NCBI RefSeq assembly: GCF_905171765.1
Contig: NC_053397.1
Location: 3,862,946-3,926,945, forward strand
Direction of reading: 5' to 3'
DNA length: 64,000 bases
From: Bufo bufo
Lineage: Eukaryota; Chordata; Amphibia; Anura; Bufonidae
Position 1 is the stretch's first letter; each line of letters opens with the position of its first letter. Of the stretch, positions 1 to 13,067 are shown piece by piece. Position numbers and translations under genes: made by a program. Under the pieces are notes generated by a model. That model was given only the letters and a program-made list of their open reading frames with translations. It made no database searches and was not told where the DNA came from.

Positions 1-3000
1 CTACCCGTGCTCTCCACAGTGCTACACCCCCTACATCTCCTCCTCATCTCTGTCTACCATCCTACCCAAGCTATCCACAGTGCTACATCTCCTCCTCATC
101 TCTGTCTACCATCCTACCTGTGCTCTCCACAGTGCTGCACCCCTACATCTCCTCCTCATCTCTGTCTACCATCCTACCTGTGCTCTTCACAGTGCTGCAC
201 CCCCTACATCTCCTCCTCATCTCTGTCTACCATCCTACCCATGCTCTCCACAGTGCTGCACCCCTACATCTCCTCCTCATCTCTGTCTACCATCCTACCT
301 GTGCTCTCCACAGTGCTGCACCCCCTATATCTCCTCCTCATCTCTGTCTACCATCCTACCTGTACTCTCCACAGTGCTGCACCCCTACATCTCCTCATCT
401 CTGTCTACCATCCTACCTGTGCTCTCCACAGTGCTGCACCCCCTACATCTCCACCTCATCTCTGTCTACCATCCTACCTGTACTCTCCACAGTGCTGCAC
501 CTCCTACATCTCCTCCTCATCTCTGTCGACCATCCTATCTGTGCTCTCCACAGTGCTGCACCTCCTACATCTCCTCCTCATCTCTGTCTACCATCCTACT
601 TGTACTCTCTACAGTGCTGCACCTCCTACATCTCCTCCTCATCTCTGTCTACCATCCTACCTGTGCTCTCCACAGTGCTGCACCCCTACATCTCCTCCTC
701 ATCTCTGTCTACCATCCTACCTGTACTCTCCACAGTGCTGCACCTCCTACATCTCCTCCTCATATCTGTCTACCATCCTACCTGTGCTCTCCACAGTGCT
801 GCACCTCCTACATCTCCTCCTCATCTCTGTCTACCATCCTACCTGTGCTCTCCACAGTGCTGCACCCCCTACATCTCCTCCTCATCTCTGTCGACCATCC
901 TATCTGTGCTCTCCACAGTGCTGCACCTCCTACATCTCCTCCTCATCTCTGTCTACCATCCTACCCGTGCTCTCCACAGTGCTGCACCCCTACATCTCCT
1001 CCTCATCTCTGTCTACCATCCTACCCATGCTCTCCACAGTGCTGCACCCCTACATCTCCTCCTCATCTCTGTCTACCATCCTACTTGTACTCTCTACAGT
1101 GCTGCACCCCCTACATCTCCTCCTCATCTCTGTCTACCATCCTACCCATGCTCTCCACAGTGCTGCACCCCTACATCTCCTCCTCATCTCTGTCTACCAT
1201 CCTACCTGTGCTCTCCACAGTGCTGCACCCCCTACATTTCCTCCTCATCTCTGTCTACCATCCTACCTGTGCTCTCCACAGTGCTGCACCCCCTACATCT
1301 CCTCCTCATCTCTGTCTACAATCCTACCTGTGCTCTCCACAGTGCTGCACCTCCTACATCTCCTCCTCATCTCTGTCTACCATCCTACCTGTGCTCTCCA
1401 CAGTGCTGCACCCCCTACATCTCCTCCTCATCTCTGTCTACCATCCTACCTGTGCTCTCCACAGTGCTACACCTCGTACATCTCCTCCTCATCTCTGTCT
1501 ACCATCCTACCTGTGCTCTCCACAGTGCTGCACCCCCTACATCTCCTCCCTCATCTCTGTCTACCATCCTACCCGTGCTCTCCACAGTGGTGCACCTCCT
1601 ACATCTCCTCCTCATCTCTGTCTACCATCCTACCCGTGCTCTCCACAGTGCTGCACCTCCTACATCTCCTCATCTCTGTCTACCATCCTACCTGTGCTCT
1701 CCACAGTACTGCACCCCCTACATCTCCTCCTCATATCTGTCTACCATCCTACCTGTACTCTCCACAGTGCTGCACCCCCTACATCTCCTCCTCATATCTG
1801 TCTACCATCCTACCTGTACTCTCCACAGTGCTGCACCTCCTACATCTCCTCCCCATCTCTGTCTACCACCCTACCTGTGCTCTCCACAGTGCTGCACCTC
1901 CTACATCTCCTCCTCATCTCTGTCTACCATCCTACCCGTACTCTCCACAGTGCTGCACCTCCTACATCTCCTCCTCATCTCTGTCTACCATCCTACCCGT
2001 GCTCTCCACAGTGCTGCACCCCTACATCTCCTTTTCATCTCTGTCTACCATCCTACCTGTACTCTCCACAGTGCTGCACCCCCTACATCTCCTCCTCATC
2101 TCTGTCTACCAACCTACCCATGCTCTCCACAGTGCTGTCTACCATCCTACCCGTGCTCTCCACAGTGCTGCACCGCCTACATCTCCTCCTCATCTCTGTC
2201 TACCATCCTACCTGTGCTCTCCACAGTGCTGCACCTCCTACATCTCCTCCTTATCTCTGTCTACCATCCTACCTGTACTCTCCACAGTGCTGCACCTCCT
2301 ACATCTCCTCCTCATCTCTGTCTACCATCCTACCTGTACTCTCCACAGTGCTGCACCTCCTACATCTCCTCCTCATCTCTGTCTACCATCCTACTTGTAC
2401 TCTCCACAGCGCTGCACCTCCTACATCTCCTCCTCATCTCTGTCTACCATCCTACCCGTACTCTCCACAGTGCTGCACCCCCTACATCTCCTCCTCATCT
2501 CTGTCTACCATCCTACCTGTACTCTCCACAGTGCTGCACCCCCTACATCTCCTCCTCATCTCTGTCTACCATCCTACCTGTGCTCTCCACAGTGCTGCAC
2601 CTCCTACATCTCCTCCTCATCTCTGTCTACCATCCTACCTGTACTCTCCACAGTGCTGCACCTCCTACATCTCCTCCTCATCTCTGTCTACCATCCTACC
2701 TGTGCTCTCCACAGTGCTGCACCTCCTACATCTCCTCCTTATCTCTGTCTACCATCCTACCTGTACTCTCCACAGTGCTGCACCCCCTACATCTCCTCCT
2801 CATCTCTGTCTACCATCCTACCTGTGCTCTCCACAGTGCTGCACCCCCTACATCTCCTCCTCATCTCTGTCTACCATCCTACCTGTGCTCTCCACAGTGC
2901 TGCACCCCCTACATTTCCTCCTCATCTCTGTCTACTATCCTACCTGTGCTCTCCACAGTGCTGCACCCCCTACATCTCCTCCTCATCTCTGTCTACAATC

Positions 3001-6000
3001 CTACCTGTGCTCTCCACAGTGCTGCACCTCCTACATCTCCTCCTCATCTCTGTCTACCATCCTACCTGTACTCTCCACAGTGCTGCACCCCCTACATCTC
3101 CTCCTCATCTCTGTCTACCATCCTACCTGTGCTCTCCACAGTGCTACACCTCGTACATCTCCTCCTCATCTCTGTCTACCATCCTACCTGTGCTCTCCAC
3201 AGTGCTGCACCCCCTACATCTCCTCCCTCATCTCTGTCTACCATCCTACCCGTGCTCTCCACAGTGGTGCACCTCCTACATCTCCTCCTCATCTCTGTCT
3301 ACCATCCTACCCGTGCTCTCCACAGTGCTGCACCTCCTACATCTCCTCATCTCTGTCTACCATCCTACCTGTGCTCTCCACAGTACTGCACCCCCTACAT
3401 CTCCTCCTCATATCTGTCTACCATCCTACCTGTACTCTCCACAGTGCTGCACCCCCTACATCTCCTCCTCATATCTGTCTACCATCCTACCTGTACTCTC
3501 CACAGTGCTGCACCTCCTACATCTCCTCCTCATCTCTGTCTACCATCCTACCCATGCTCTCCACAGTACTGTCTACCATCCTACCCGTGCTCTCCACAGT
3601 GCTGCACCCCTACATCTCCTTTTCATCTCTGTCTACCATCCTACCTGTACTCTCCACAGTGCTGCACCCCCTACATCTCCTCCTCATCTCTGTCTACCAA
3701 CCTACCCATGCTCTCCACAGTGCTGTCTACCATCCTACCCGTGCTCTCCACAGTGCTGCACCGCCTACATCTCCTCCTCATCTCTGTCTACCATCCTACC
3801 TGTGCTCTCCACAGTGCTGCACCTCCTACATCTCCTCCTTATCTCTGTCTACCATCCTACCTGTACTCTCCACAGTGCTGCACCTCCTACATCTCCTCCT
3901 CATCTCTGTCTACCATCCTACCTGTACTCTCCACAGTGCTGCACCTCCTACATCTCCTCCTCATCTCTGTCTACCATCCTACTTGTACTCTCCACAGCGC
4001 TGCACCTCCTACATCTCCTCCTCATCTCTGTCTACCATCCTACCCGTACTCTCCACAGTGCTGCACCCCCTACATCTCCTCCTCATCTCTGTCTACCATC
4101 CTACCTGTACTCTCCACAGTGCTGCACCCCCTACATCTCCTCCTCATCTCTGTCTACCATCCTACCTGTACTCTCCACAGTGCTGCACCTCCTACATCTC
4201 CTCCTCATCTCTGTCTACCATCCTACCTGTGCTCTCCACAGTGCTGCACCCCCTACATCTCCTCCTCATCTCTGTCTACCATCCTACCTGTACTCTCCAC
4301 AGTGCTGCACCTCCTACATCTCCTCCTTATCTCTGTCTACCATCCTACCTGTACTCTCCACAGTGCTGCACCCCCTACATCTCCTCCTCATCTCTGTCTA
4401 CCATCCTACCTGTGCTCTCCACAGTGCTGCACCCCCTACATCTCCTCCTCATCTCTGTCTACCATCCTACCTGTGCTCTCCACAGTGCTGCACCTCCTAC
4501 ATCTCCTCCTCATCTCTGTCTACCATCCTACCTGTGCTCTCCACAGTGCTGCACCCCCTACATCTCCTCCTCATCTCTGTCTACCATCCTACCTGTACTC
4601 TCCACAGTGCTGCACCCCCTACATCTCCTCCTCATCTCTGTCTACCATCCTACCTATGCTCTCCACAGTGCTGCACCCCCTACATCTCCTCCTCATCTCT
4701 GTCTACCATCCTACCTGTACTCTCCACAGCGCTGCACCTCCTACATCTCCTCCTCATCTCTGTCTACCATCCTACCCGTACTCTCCACAGTGCTGCACCC
4801 CCTACATCTCCTCCTCATCTCTGTCTACCATCCTACCTGTACTCTCCACAGTACTGCACCCCCTACATCTCCTCCTCATCTCTGTCTACCATACTACCTG
4901 TACTCTCCACAGCGCTGCACCTCCTACATCTCCTCCTCATCTCTGTCTACCATTCTACCTGTACTCTCCACAGTGCTGCACCCCCTACATCTCCTCCTCA
5001 TCTCTGTCTACCATCCTACCTGTGCTCTCCACAGTGCTGCACCCCCTACATCTCCTCCTCATCTCTGTCTACCATCCTACCTGTGCTCTCCACAGTGCTG
5101 CACCTCCTACATCTCCTCCTCATCTCTGTCTACCATCCTACCCGTGCTCTCCACAGTGCTGCACCCCTACATCTCCTCATCTCTGTCTACCATCCTACCT
5201 GTGCTCTCCACAGTGCTGCACCCCCTACATCTCCTCCTTATCTCTGTCTACCATCCTACCTGTACTCTCCACAGTGCTGCACCCCCTACATCTCCTCCTC
5301 ATCTCTGTCTACCCTCCTACCTGTACTCTCCACAGTGCTGCACCCCCTACATCTCCTCCTCATCTCTGTCTACCATCCTACCTGTGCTCTCCACAGTGCT
5401 GCACCTCCTACATCTCCTCCTCATCTCTGTCTACCATCCTACCTGTGCTCTCCACAGTGCTGCACCCCCTACATCTCCTCCTCATCTCTGTCTACCATCC
5501 TACCTGTGCTCTCCACAGTGCTGTACCTCCTACATCTCCTCCTCATCTCTGTCTACCATCCTACCTGTACTCTCCACAGTGCTGCACCTCCTACATCTCC
5601 TCCTCATCTCTGTCTACCATCCTACCTGTGCTCTCCACAGTGCTGCACCTCCTACATCTCCTCCTCATCTCTGTCTACCATCCTACCTGTACTCTCCACA
5701 GTGCTGCACCCCCTACATCTCCTCCTCATCTCTGTCTACCATCCTACCTGTACTCTCCACAGTGCTGCACCCCGTACATCTCCTCCTCATCTCTGTCTAC
5801 CATCCTACCCGTGCTCTCCACAGTGCTGCACCCCCTACATCTCCTCCTCATCTCTGTCTACCATCCTACCCGTGCTCTCCACAGTGCTGCACCTCCTACA
5901 TCTCCTCCTCATCTCTGTCTACCATCCTACCTGTACTCTCCACAGTGCTGCACCTCCTACATCTCCTCCTCATCTCTGTCTACCATCCTACCTGTGCTCT

Positions 6001-9000
6001 CCACAGTGCTGCACCTCCTACATCTCCTCCTCATCTCTGTCTACCATCCTACCTGTGCTCTCCACAGTGCTGCACCCCCTACATCTCCTCCTCATATCTG
6101 TCTACCATCCTACCTGTACTCTCCACAGTGCTGCACCCCCTACATCTCCTCCTCATCTCTGTCTACCATCCTACCTGTGCTCTCCACAGTGCTGCACCCC
6201 CTACATCTCCTCCTCATCTCTGTCTACCATCCTACCCGTGCTCTCCACAGTGCTGCACCCCTACATCTCCTCCTCATCTCTGTCTACCATCCTACCTGTA
6301 CTCTCCACAGTGCTGCACCTCCTACATCTCCTCCTCATCTCTGTCTACCATCCTACCTGTACTCTCAACAGTGCTGCACCTCCTACATCTCCTCCTCATC
6401 TCTGTCTACCATCCTACCCGTGCTCTCCACAGTGCTGCACTCCTACATCTCCTCCTCATCTCTGTCTACCATCCTACCTGTGCTCTCCACAGTGCTGCAC
6501 CCCCTACATCTCCTCCCTCATCTCTGTCTACCATCCTACCCATGCTCTCCACAGTGCTGCACCCCCTACATCTCCTCCTCATCTCTGTCTACCATCCTAC
6601 CTGTACTCTCCACAGTGCTGCACTCCCTACATCTCCTCCTCATCTCTGTCTACCATCCTACCTGTACTCTCCACAGTGCTGCACCCCCTACATCTCCTCC
6701 TCATCTCTGTCTACCATCCTACCTGTGCTCTCCACAGTGCTGCACCCCCTACATCTCCTCCTCATCTCTGTCTACCATCCTACCTGTGCTCTCCACAGTG
6801 CTGCACCCCCTACATCTCCTCCTCATCTCTGTCTACCATCCTACCCGTGCTCTCCACAGTGCTGCACCCCTACATCTCCTCCTCATCTCTGTCTACCATC
6901 CTACCCGTGCTCTCCACAGTGCTGCACCCCCTACATCTCCTCCTCATCTCTGTCTACCATCCTACCCGTGCTCTCCACAGTGCTGCACCTCCTACATCTC
7001 CTCCTCATCTCTGTCTACCATCCTACCTGTACTCTCCACAGTGCTGCACCTCCTACATCTCCTCCTCATCTCTGTCTACCATCCTACCTGTGCTCTCCAC
7101 AGTGCTGCACCTCCTACATCTCCTCCTCATCTCTGTCTACCATCCTACCTGTGCTCTCCACAGTGCTGCACCCCCTACATCTCCTCCTCATATCTGTCTA
7201 CCATCCTACCTGTACTCTCCACAGTGCTGCACTCCTACATCTCCTCCTCATCTCTGTCTACCATCCTACCTGTGCTCTCCACAGTGCTGCACCCCCTACA
7301 TCTCCTCCTCATCTCTGTCTACCATCCTACCTGTACTCTCCACAGTGCTGCACCCCCTACATCTCCTCCTCATCTCTGTCTACCATCCTACCTGTGCTCT
7401 CCACAGTGCTGCACCCCCTACATCTCCTCCTCATCTCTGTCTACCATCCTACCCGTGCTCTCCACAGTGCTGCACCCCTACATCTCCTCCTCATCTCTGT
7501 CTACCATCCTACCTGTACTCTCCACAGTGCTGCACCTCCTACATCTCCTCCTCATCTCTGTCTACCATCCTACCTGTACTCTCAACAGTGCTGCACCTCC
7601 TACATCTCCTCCTCATCTCTGTCTACCATCCTACTTGTGCTCTCCACAGTGCTGCACCCCTACATCTCCTCCTCATCTCTGTCTACCATCCTACCCGTGC
7701 TCTCCACAGTGCTGCACTCCTACATCTCCTCCTCATCTCTGTCTACCATCCTACCTGTGCTCTCCACAGTGCTGCACCCCCTACATCTCCTCCTCATCTC
7801 TGTCTACCATCCTACCTGTGCTCTCCACAGTGCTGCACCCCCTACATCTCCTCCCTCATCTCTGTCTACCATCCTACCCATGCTCTCCACAGTGCTGCAC
7901 CCCCTACATCTCCTCCTCATCTCTGTCTACCATCCTACCTGTACTCTCCACAGTGCTGCACTCCCTACATCTCCTCCTCATCTCTGTCTACCATCCTACC
8001 TGTACTCTCCACAGTGCTGCACCTCCTACATCTCCTCCTCATCTCTGTCTACCATCCTACCTGTGCTCTCCACTGTGCTGCACCCCCTACATCTCCTCCT
8101 CATCTCTGTCTACCATCCTACCTGTGCTCTCCACAGTGCTGCACCCCCTACATCTCCTCCTCATCTCTGTCTACCATCCTACCCGTGCTCTCCACAGTGC
8201 TGCACCCCTACATCTCCTCCTCATCTCTGTCTACCATCCTACCTGTACTCTCCACAGTGCTGCACCTCCTACATCTCCTCCTCATCTCTGTCTACCATCC
8301 TACCTGTACTCTCAACAGTGCTGCACCTCCTACATCTCCTCCTCATCTCTGTCTACCATCCTACCCGTGCTCTCCACAGTGCTGCACTCCTACATCTCCT
8401 CCTCATCTCTGTCTACCATCCTACCTGTGCTCTCCACAGTGCTGCACCCCCTACATCTCCTCCTCATCTCTGTCTACCATCCTACCTGTGCTCTCCACAG
8501 TGCTGCACCCCCTACATCTCCTCCCTCATCTCTGTCTACCATCCTACCCATGCTCTCCACAGTGCTGCACCCCCTACATCTCCTCCTCATCTCTGTCTAC
8601 CATCCTACCTGTACTCTCCACAGTGCTGCACTCCCTACATCTCCTCCTCATCTCTGTCTACCATCCTACCTGTACTCTCCACAGTGCTGCACCCCCTACA
8701 TCTCCTCCTCATCTCTGTCTACCATCCTACCTGTGCTCTCCACAGTGCTGCACCCCTACATCTCCTCCTCATCTCTGTCTACCATCCTACCTGTGCTCTC
8801 CACAGTGCTGCACCTCCTACATCTCCTCCCTCATTTCCATCTACCACCCTACTCATGCCCTCCACAGTGCTGCACCTCCTACATCTCCTCCTCATCTCTG
8901 TCTACCATCCTACCTGTACTCTCCACAGTGCTGCACCCCCTACATCTCCTCCTCATCTCTGTCTACCATCCTACCTGTACTCTCCACAGTGCTGTACCTC

Positions 9001-10999
9001 CTACATCTCCTCCTCATCTCTGTCTACCATCCTACCTGTGCTCTCCACAGTGCTGCACCTCCTACATCTCCTCCTCATCTCTGTCTACCATCCTACCTGT
9101 GCTCTCCACAGTGCTGCACCTCCTACATCTCCTCCTCATCTCTGTCTACCATCCTACCTGTACTCTCCACAGTGCTGCACCTCCTACATCTCCTCCTCAC
9201 CTCTGTCTACCATCCTACCTGTGCTCTCCACAGTGCTGCACCTCCTACATCTCCTCCCTCATCTCTGTCTACCATCCTACCTGTACTCTCCACAGTGCTG
9301 CACCTCCTACATCTCCTCCTCATCTCTGTCTACCATCCTACCTGTACTCTCCACAGTGCTGCACTCCCTACATCTCCTCCTCATCTCTGTCTACCATCCT
9401 ACCTGTACTGTCCACAGTGCTGCACCCCCTACATCTCCTCCTCATCTCTGTCTACCATCCTACCTGTACTCTCCACAGTGCTGCACCTCCTACATCTCCT
9501 CCTCATCTCTGTCTACCATCCTACCTGTACTCTCCACAGTGCTGCACCTCCTACATCTCCTCCTCATCTCTGTCTACCATCCTACCTGTACTCTCCACAG
9601 TGCTGCACCCCCTACATCTCCTCCTCATCTTTGTCTACCACCGTACCTGTGCTCTCCACAGTGCTGCACCCCCTACATCTCCTCCTCATCTCTGTCTACC
9701 ATCCTACCTGTACTCTCCACAGTGCTGCACCTCCTACATCTCCTCCTCATCTCTGTCTACCATCCTACCTGTACTCTCCACAGTGCTGCACCCCCTACAT
9801 CTCCTCCTCATCTCTGTCTACCACCGTACCTGTGCTCTCCACAGTGCTGCACCCCCTACATCTCCTCCTCATCTCTGTCTACCATCCTACCTGTACTCTC
9901 CACAGTGCTGCACCTCCTACATCTCCTCCTCATCTCTGTCTACCATCCTACCTGTACTCTCCACAGTGCTGCACCCCCTACATCTCCTCCTCATCTCTGT
10001 CTACCATCCTACCTGTACTCTCCACAGTGCTGCACCTCCTACATCTCCTCCTCATCTCTGTCTACCATCCTACCTGTACTCTCCACAGTGCTGCACCCCC
10101 TACATCTCCTCCTCATCTCTGTCTACCATCCTACCCGTGCTCTCCACAGTGCTGCACCCCCTACATCTCCTTCTCATCTCTGTCTACCATCCTACCTGTG
10201 CTCTCCACAGTGCTGCACCTCCTACATCTCCTCCTCATCTCTGTCTACCATCCTACCTGTGCTCTCCACAGTGCTGCACCTCCTACATCTCCTCCTCATC
10301 TGTCTACCATCCTACCTGTGCTGTCCACAGTGCTGCACCTCCTACATCTCCTCCTCATCTCTGTCTACCATCCTACCCATGCTCTCCACAGTGCTGCACT
10401 CCTACATCTCCTCCTCATCTCTGTCTACCATCCTACCCATGCTCTCCACAGTGCTGCACCTCCTACATCTCCTCCTCATCTCTGTCTACCATCCTACCTG
10501 TGCTCTCCACAGTGCTGCACCTCCTACATCTCCTCCTCATCTCTGTCTACCATCCTACCTGTACTCTCCACAGTGCTGCACCCCCTACATCTCCTCCTCA
10601 TCTGTCTACCATCCTACCTGCGCTCTCCACAGTGCTGCACCTCCTACATCTCCTCCTCATCTCTGTCTACCATCCTACCCGTACTCTCCACAGTGCTGCA
10701 CCCCCTACATCTCCTCCTCATCTCTGTCTACCATCCTACCTGTACTCTCCACAGTGCTGCACCCCCTACATCTCCTCCTCATCTCTGTCTACCATCCTAG
10801 CCGTGCTCTCCACAGTGCTGCACCCCCTACATCTCCTCCTCATATCTGTCTACCATCCTACATGTGCTCTCCACAGTGCTGCACCCCCTACATCTCCTCC
10901 TCATCTCTGTCTACCATCCTACCTGTACTCTCCACAGTGCTGCACCTCCTACATCTCCTCCTCATCTCTGTCTACCATCCTACCCGTGCTCTGTGCTCT
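1..10999 (+). repeat. Giant 61-bp minisatellite array, inside presumed gnat1 intron 1
   Basis: About 180 head-to-tail copies of a 61-bp pyrimidine-rich unit; 60-bp variants have one C fewer in the C run. Each unit contains ctacatctcctcctcatctc and, further on, ctctccacagtgctgcac. The array touches the left window edge, so its true length is unknown. It ends in a broken unit at about 10990. The plus strand of the unit has no stop codon in any frame, and 61 is not a multiple of 3, so all three plus frames stay open for about 3,600 codons and cycle through the same 61-residue peptide. This is a property of the repeat. No splice structure, codon bias or domain argues for a protein. Shared rare variants show internal segmental duplication: about 1205-2700 recurs at 2880-4300. 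Confidence 0.97.
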
Positions 11000-11555
11000 G
11001 CAAACAATTTATGACTGACAACCACCATAATCCAAACCTCTCAGCTCCGGCTCCAAGACTTTTCCCAAGCTGCACCAGTTATTTGGAATGCCCTAGTCTA
11101 CGAAATTAGGTTAAATCGCAATATACACAGTTTTAGGTGCTCCCTAAAAACACATCTTTTTTGGGTGGCCTTTCACATCCCCTGATCTAACCCCTCTCCA
11201 TATATAGCCTATTTATCATCAGTTCCTGAACCTGATCCTCCACCAAACTCTCCACTGCACCCATGCACGCAGAAGCACTACAGATATCAGCCGGTGATCT
11301 TTCATGCAGCTTTATATCTGCTCCCCTATTTTCCAAAGATGACTGGAGCATTGTACAAAACAAGCACTTTTACCTTTTGTGTCACCCCTATCTCCTAGAT
11401 TGTAAGCTCTTGCAATCAGGGTCCTCATTCCTCTTGTTATAATTATTGACTTGTCTGTTATTTATGACTGTTTGTACATGAACCCCTGAACTGTAAAGCA
11501 CTTCGGAATATGTTGGCGCTATAGAAGTAAAGATGATTATTATTATTATTACCAC
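11000..11555 (+). mobile_element. 3' end of a non-LTR retroelement (LINE/SINE-like tail) with (ATT)n
   Basis: Single-copy-looking DNA after the array. It carries features I associate with 3' tails of amphibian and fish non-LTR elements: a decayed C-terminal coding-like stretch (ctccaagacttttcccaag, about 11051), the segment attgtaagctcttgcaatca (about 11399), then cggaatatgttggcgctat (about 11504), and a short ATT microsatellite at 11536-11551. The same tail motifs recur at 15280-16490. No intact reverse transcriptase is present. The family is not identified. Confidence 0.6.
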
Positions 11556-12008
11556 CACACTGTGTGTATCAGTACTACCACCACAATGTACTATTACTAC
11601 CACCACAGTGTGCCACTAATACTACTACAATATTTACAAATGGTCTGAGGCACCAATGATTGTCTCTTAGTTACATGTGCTACCAGTAATCATATCCTAA
11701 AACATAACATTTATTTACTATCATAAAATAATTTCTCTCTAATTTACAGTAAATGTAAATTATCAGCTGTGCCCCCGAAATGACTGCTGTTTGCCCTATA
11801 CAGAATGTTAGCACTGTTTATTCACCGTGCAGTATTACCAAGGAGGCTGTGACGCAGTAGATGTTCATATCGCTTTTCACTAAGGCTCTTCTAGATTATG
11901 CAATTTGTGCAGTGCATTCAGATCTAACGTGTGCACGCTGTTTAAAAAATTTCACAAGCTGCCTAATACTAATACTACTACCACACATGTACCGATACTA
12001 CTACTACT
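11556..12008. other. Gene-free spacer with ACC/TAC trinucleotide tracts
   Basis: Degenerate actactaccac/cactgtgtg tracts occur at about 11556-11630 and 11965-12010, and the same theme returns at 14660-14720 and 15220-15270. The middle (about 11640-11950) is AT-rich. I see no gene, RNA or recognisable element there. Confidence 0.6.
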
Positions 12009-13062
12009 ACCCCAGTTGAGCTAATGTCCCCATAGTACCCCCATAGTGCCCGAATAATGTCCCAGTATAAAATACCCCTATATAGTGCCCCCAGTAAATT
12101 CCCCCATAGTGCTCCTCTCCCCCCTTCCTGCTAGTGCCCCCCATAATGTACCAGTATAAAATGCCCCATATATAGTGCCCCAGTAGATGCCCCTCAGTGT
12201 CCGGCCTCTGATAGGCTGCCGGCCTAGTGTCCCCCATAATGCCCCCCAATAATGTGCCAGTATCAAGTGCCTCTCTCCTCCCCCCACACATGTCCCAGTA
12301 TCATAGTGCCATCTCCTCCCCCAATGTGCCAGTATCAAGTGCCTCTCTCCTTCCCACCCCCCATGTGCCAGTATCATAGTGCCAAACCCCCCCATGTGCC
12401 AGTATCAAGAGCCTCTCTCTTCCCCCCCATGTCCCAGTATCATAGTGCCATCTCCCCCCCCCAAAAAAGTGCCAGTATCAAGTGCCTCTCTCCCCCCCAT
12501 GTGCCAGTATCATAGTGCCAATCCCCCCTCCCATGTGCCAGTATCAAGAGCCAAACCCCCCCCTCCCACGTGCCAGTATCAAGTGCCTCTCTCCCCCCCA
12601 ACCATGTGCCAGTATCAAGTGCCAAACCCCCCCTCCCATGTGCCAGTATCAAGTGCCTCTCCCCCCCACCCATGTGCTAGTATCAAGTGCCAAACCCCCC
12701 CTCCCACGTGCCAGTATCAAGTGCCTCTCTCCTCCCCCCCCATGTCCCAGTATCATAGTGCCATCTCCCCCCCCAAAAAAAGTGCCAGTATCAAGTGCCT
12801 CTCTCCCCCCCATGTGCCAGTATCAGGTGCCAACCCCCCTCCCCCCCATGTGCCAGTATCAGGTGCCTCTCCCCCCCCATGTGCCAGTATCAGGTGCCAA
12901 CCCCCCCCCCCCCCATGTGCCAGTATCAGGTGCCTCCCCCCCCATGTGCCAGTATCAGGTGCCAACCCCCCCCCCCCCCCCATGTGCCAGTATCAGGTGC
13001 CAACCCCCCTCCCCCTGTGCCAGTATCAAGTGCCTCCCGCTCCCCCCATGGCAGTAACAGTC
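12009..13062 (+). repeat. C-rich minisatellite, unit about 33-38 bp
   Basis: Tandem copies built on gtgccagtatcaagtgcc separated by C runs of 5-14 bases, so the unit length varies. The left part (12009-12250) is a degenerate form (agtgcccccagtaaattccc, ataatgtcccagtataaaat). The minus strand has repeated G runs and could form G-quadruplexes. Proline/serine-rich plus frames and glycine-rich minus frames here come from the repeat. Confidence 0.9.
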
Positions 13063-13067
13063 GGGTA

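Noticed and set aside
7..11018. Three giant open reading frames (about 3,600 codons each) as a repetitive structural protein
   Set aside because: All three frames of the same strand are open because the unit has no stop. There is no codon bias, splice structure or domain, and the array lies upstream of gnat1 exon 2 in presumed intron.
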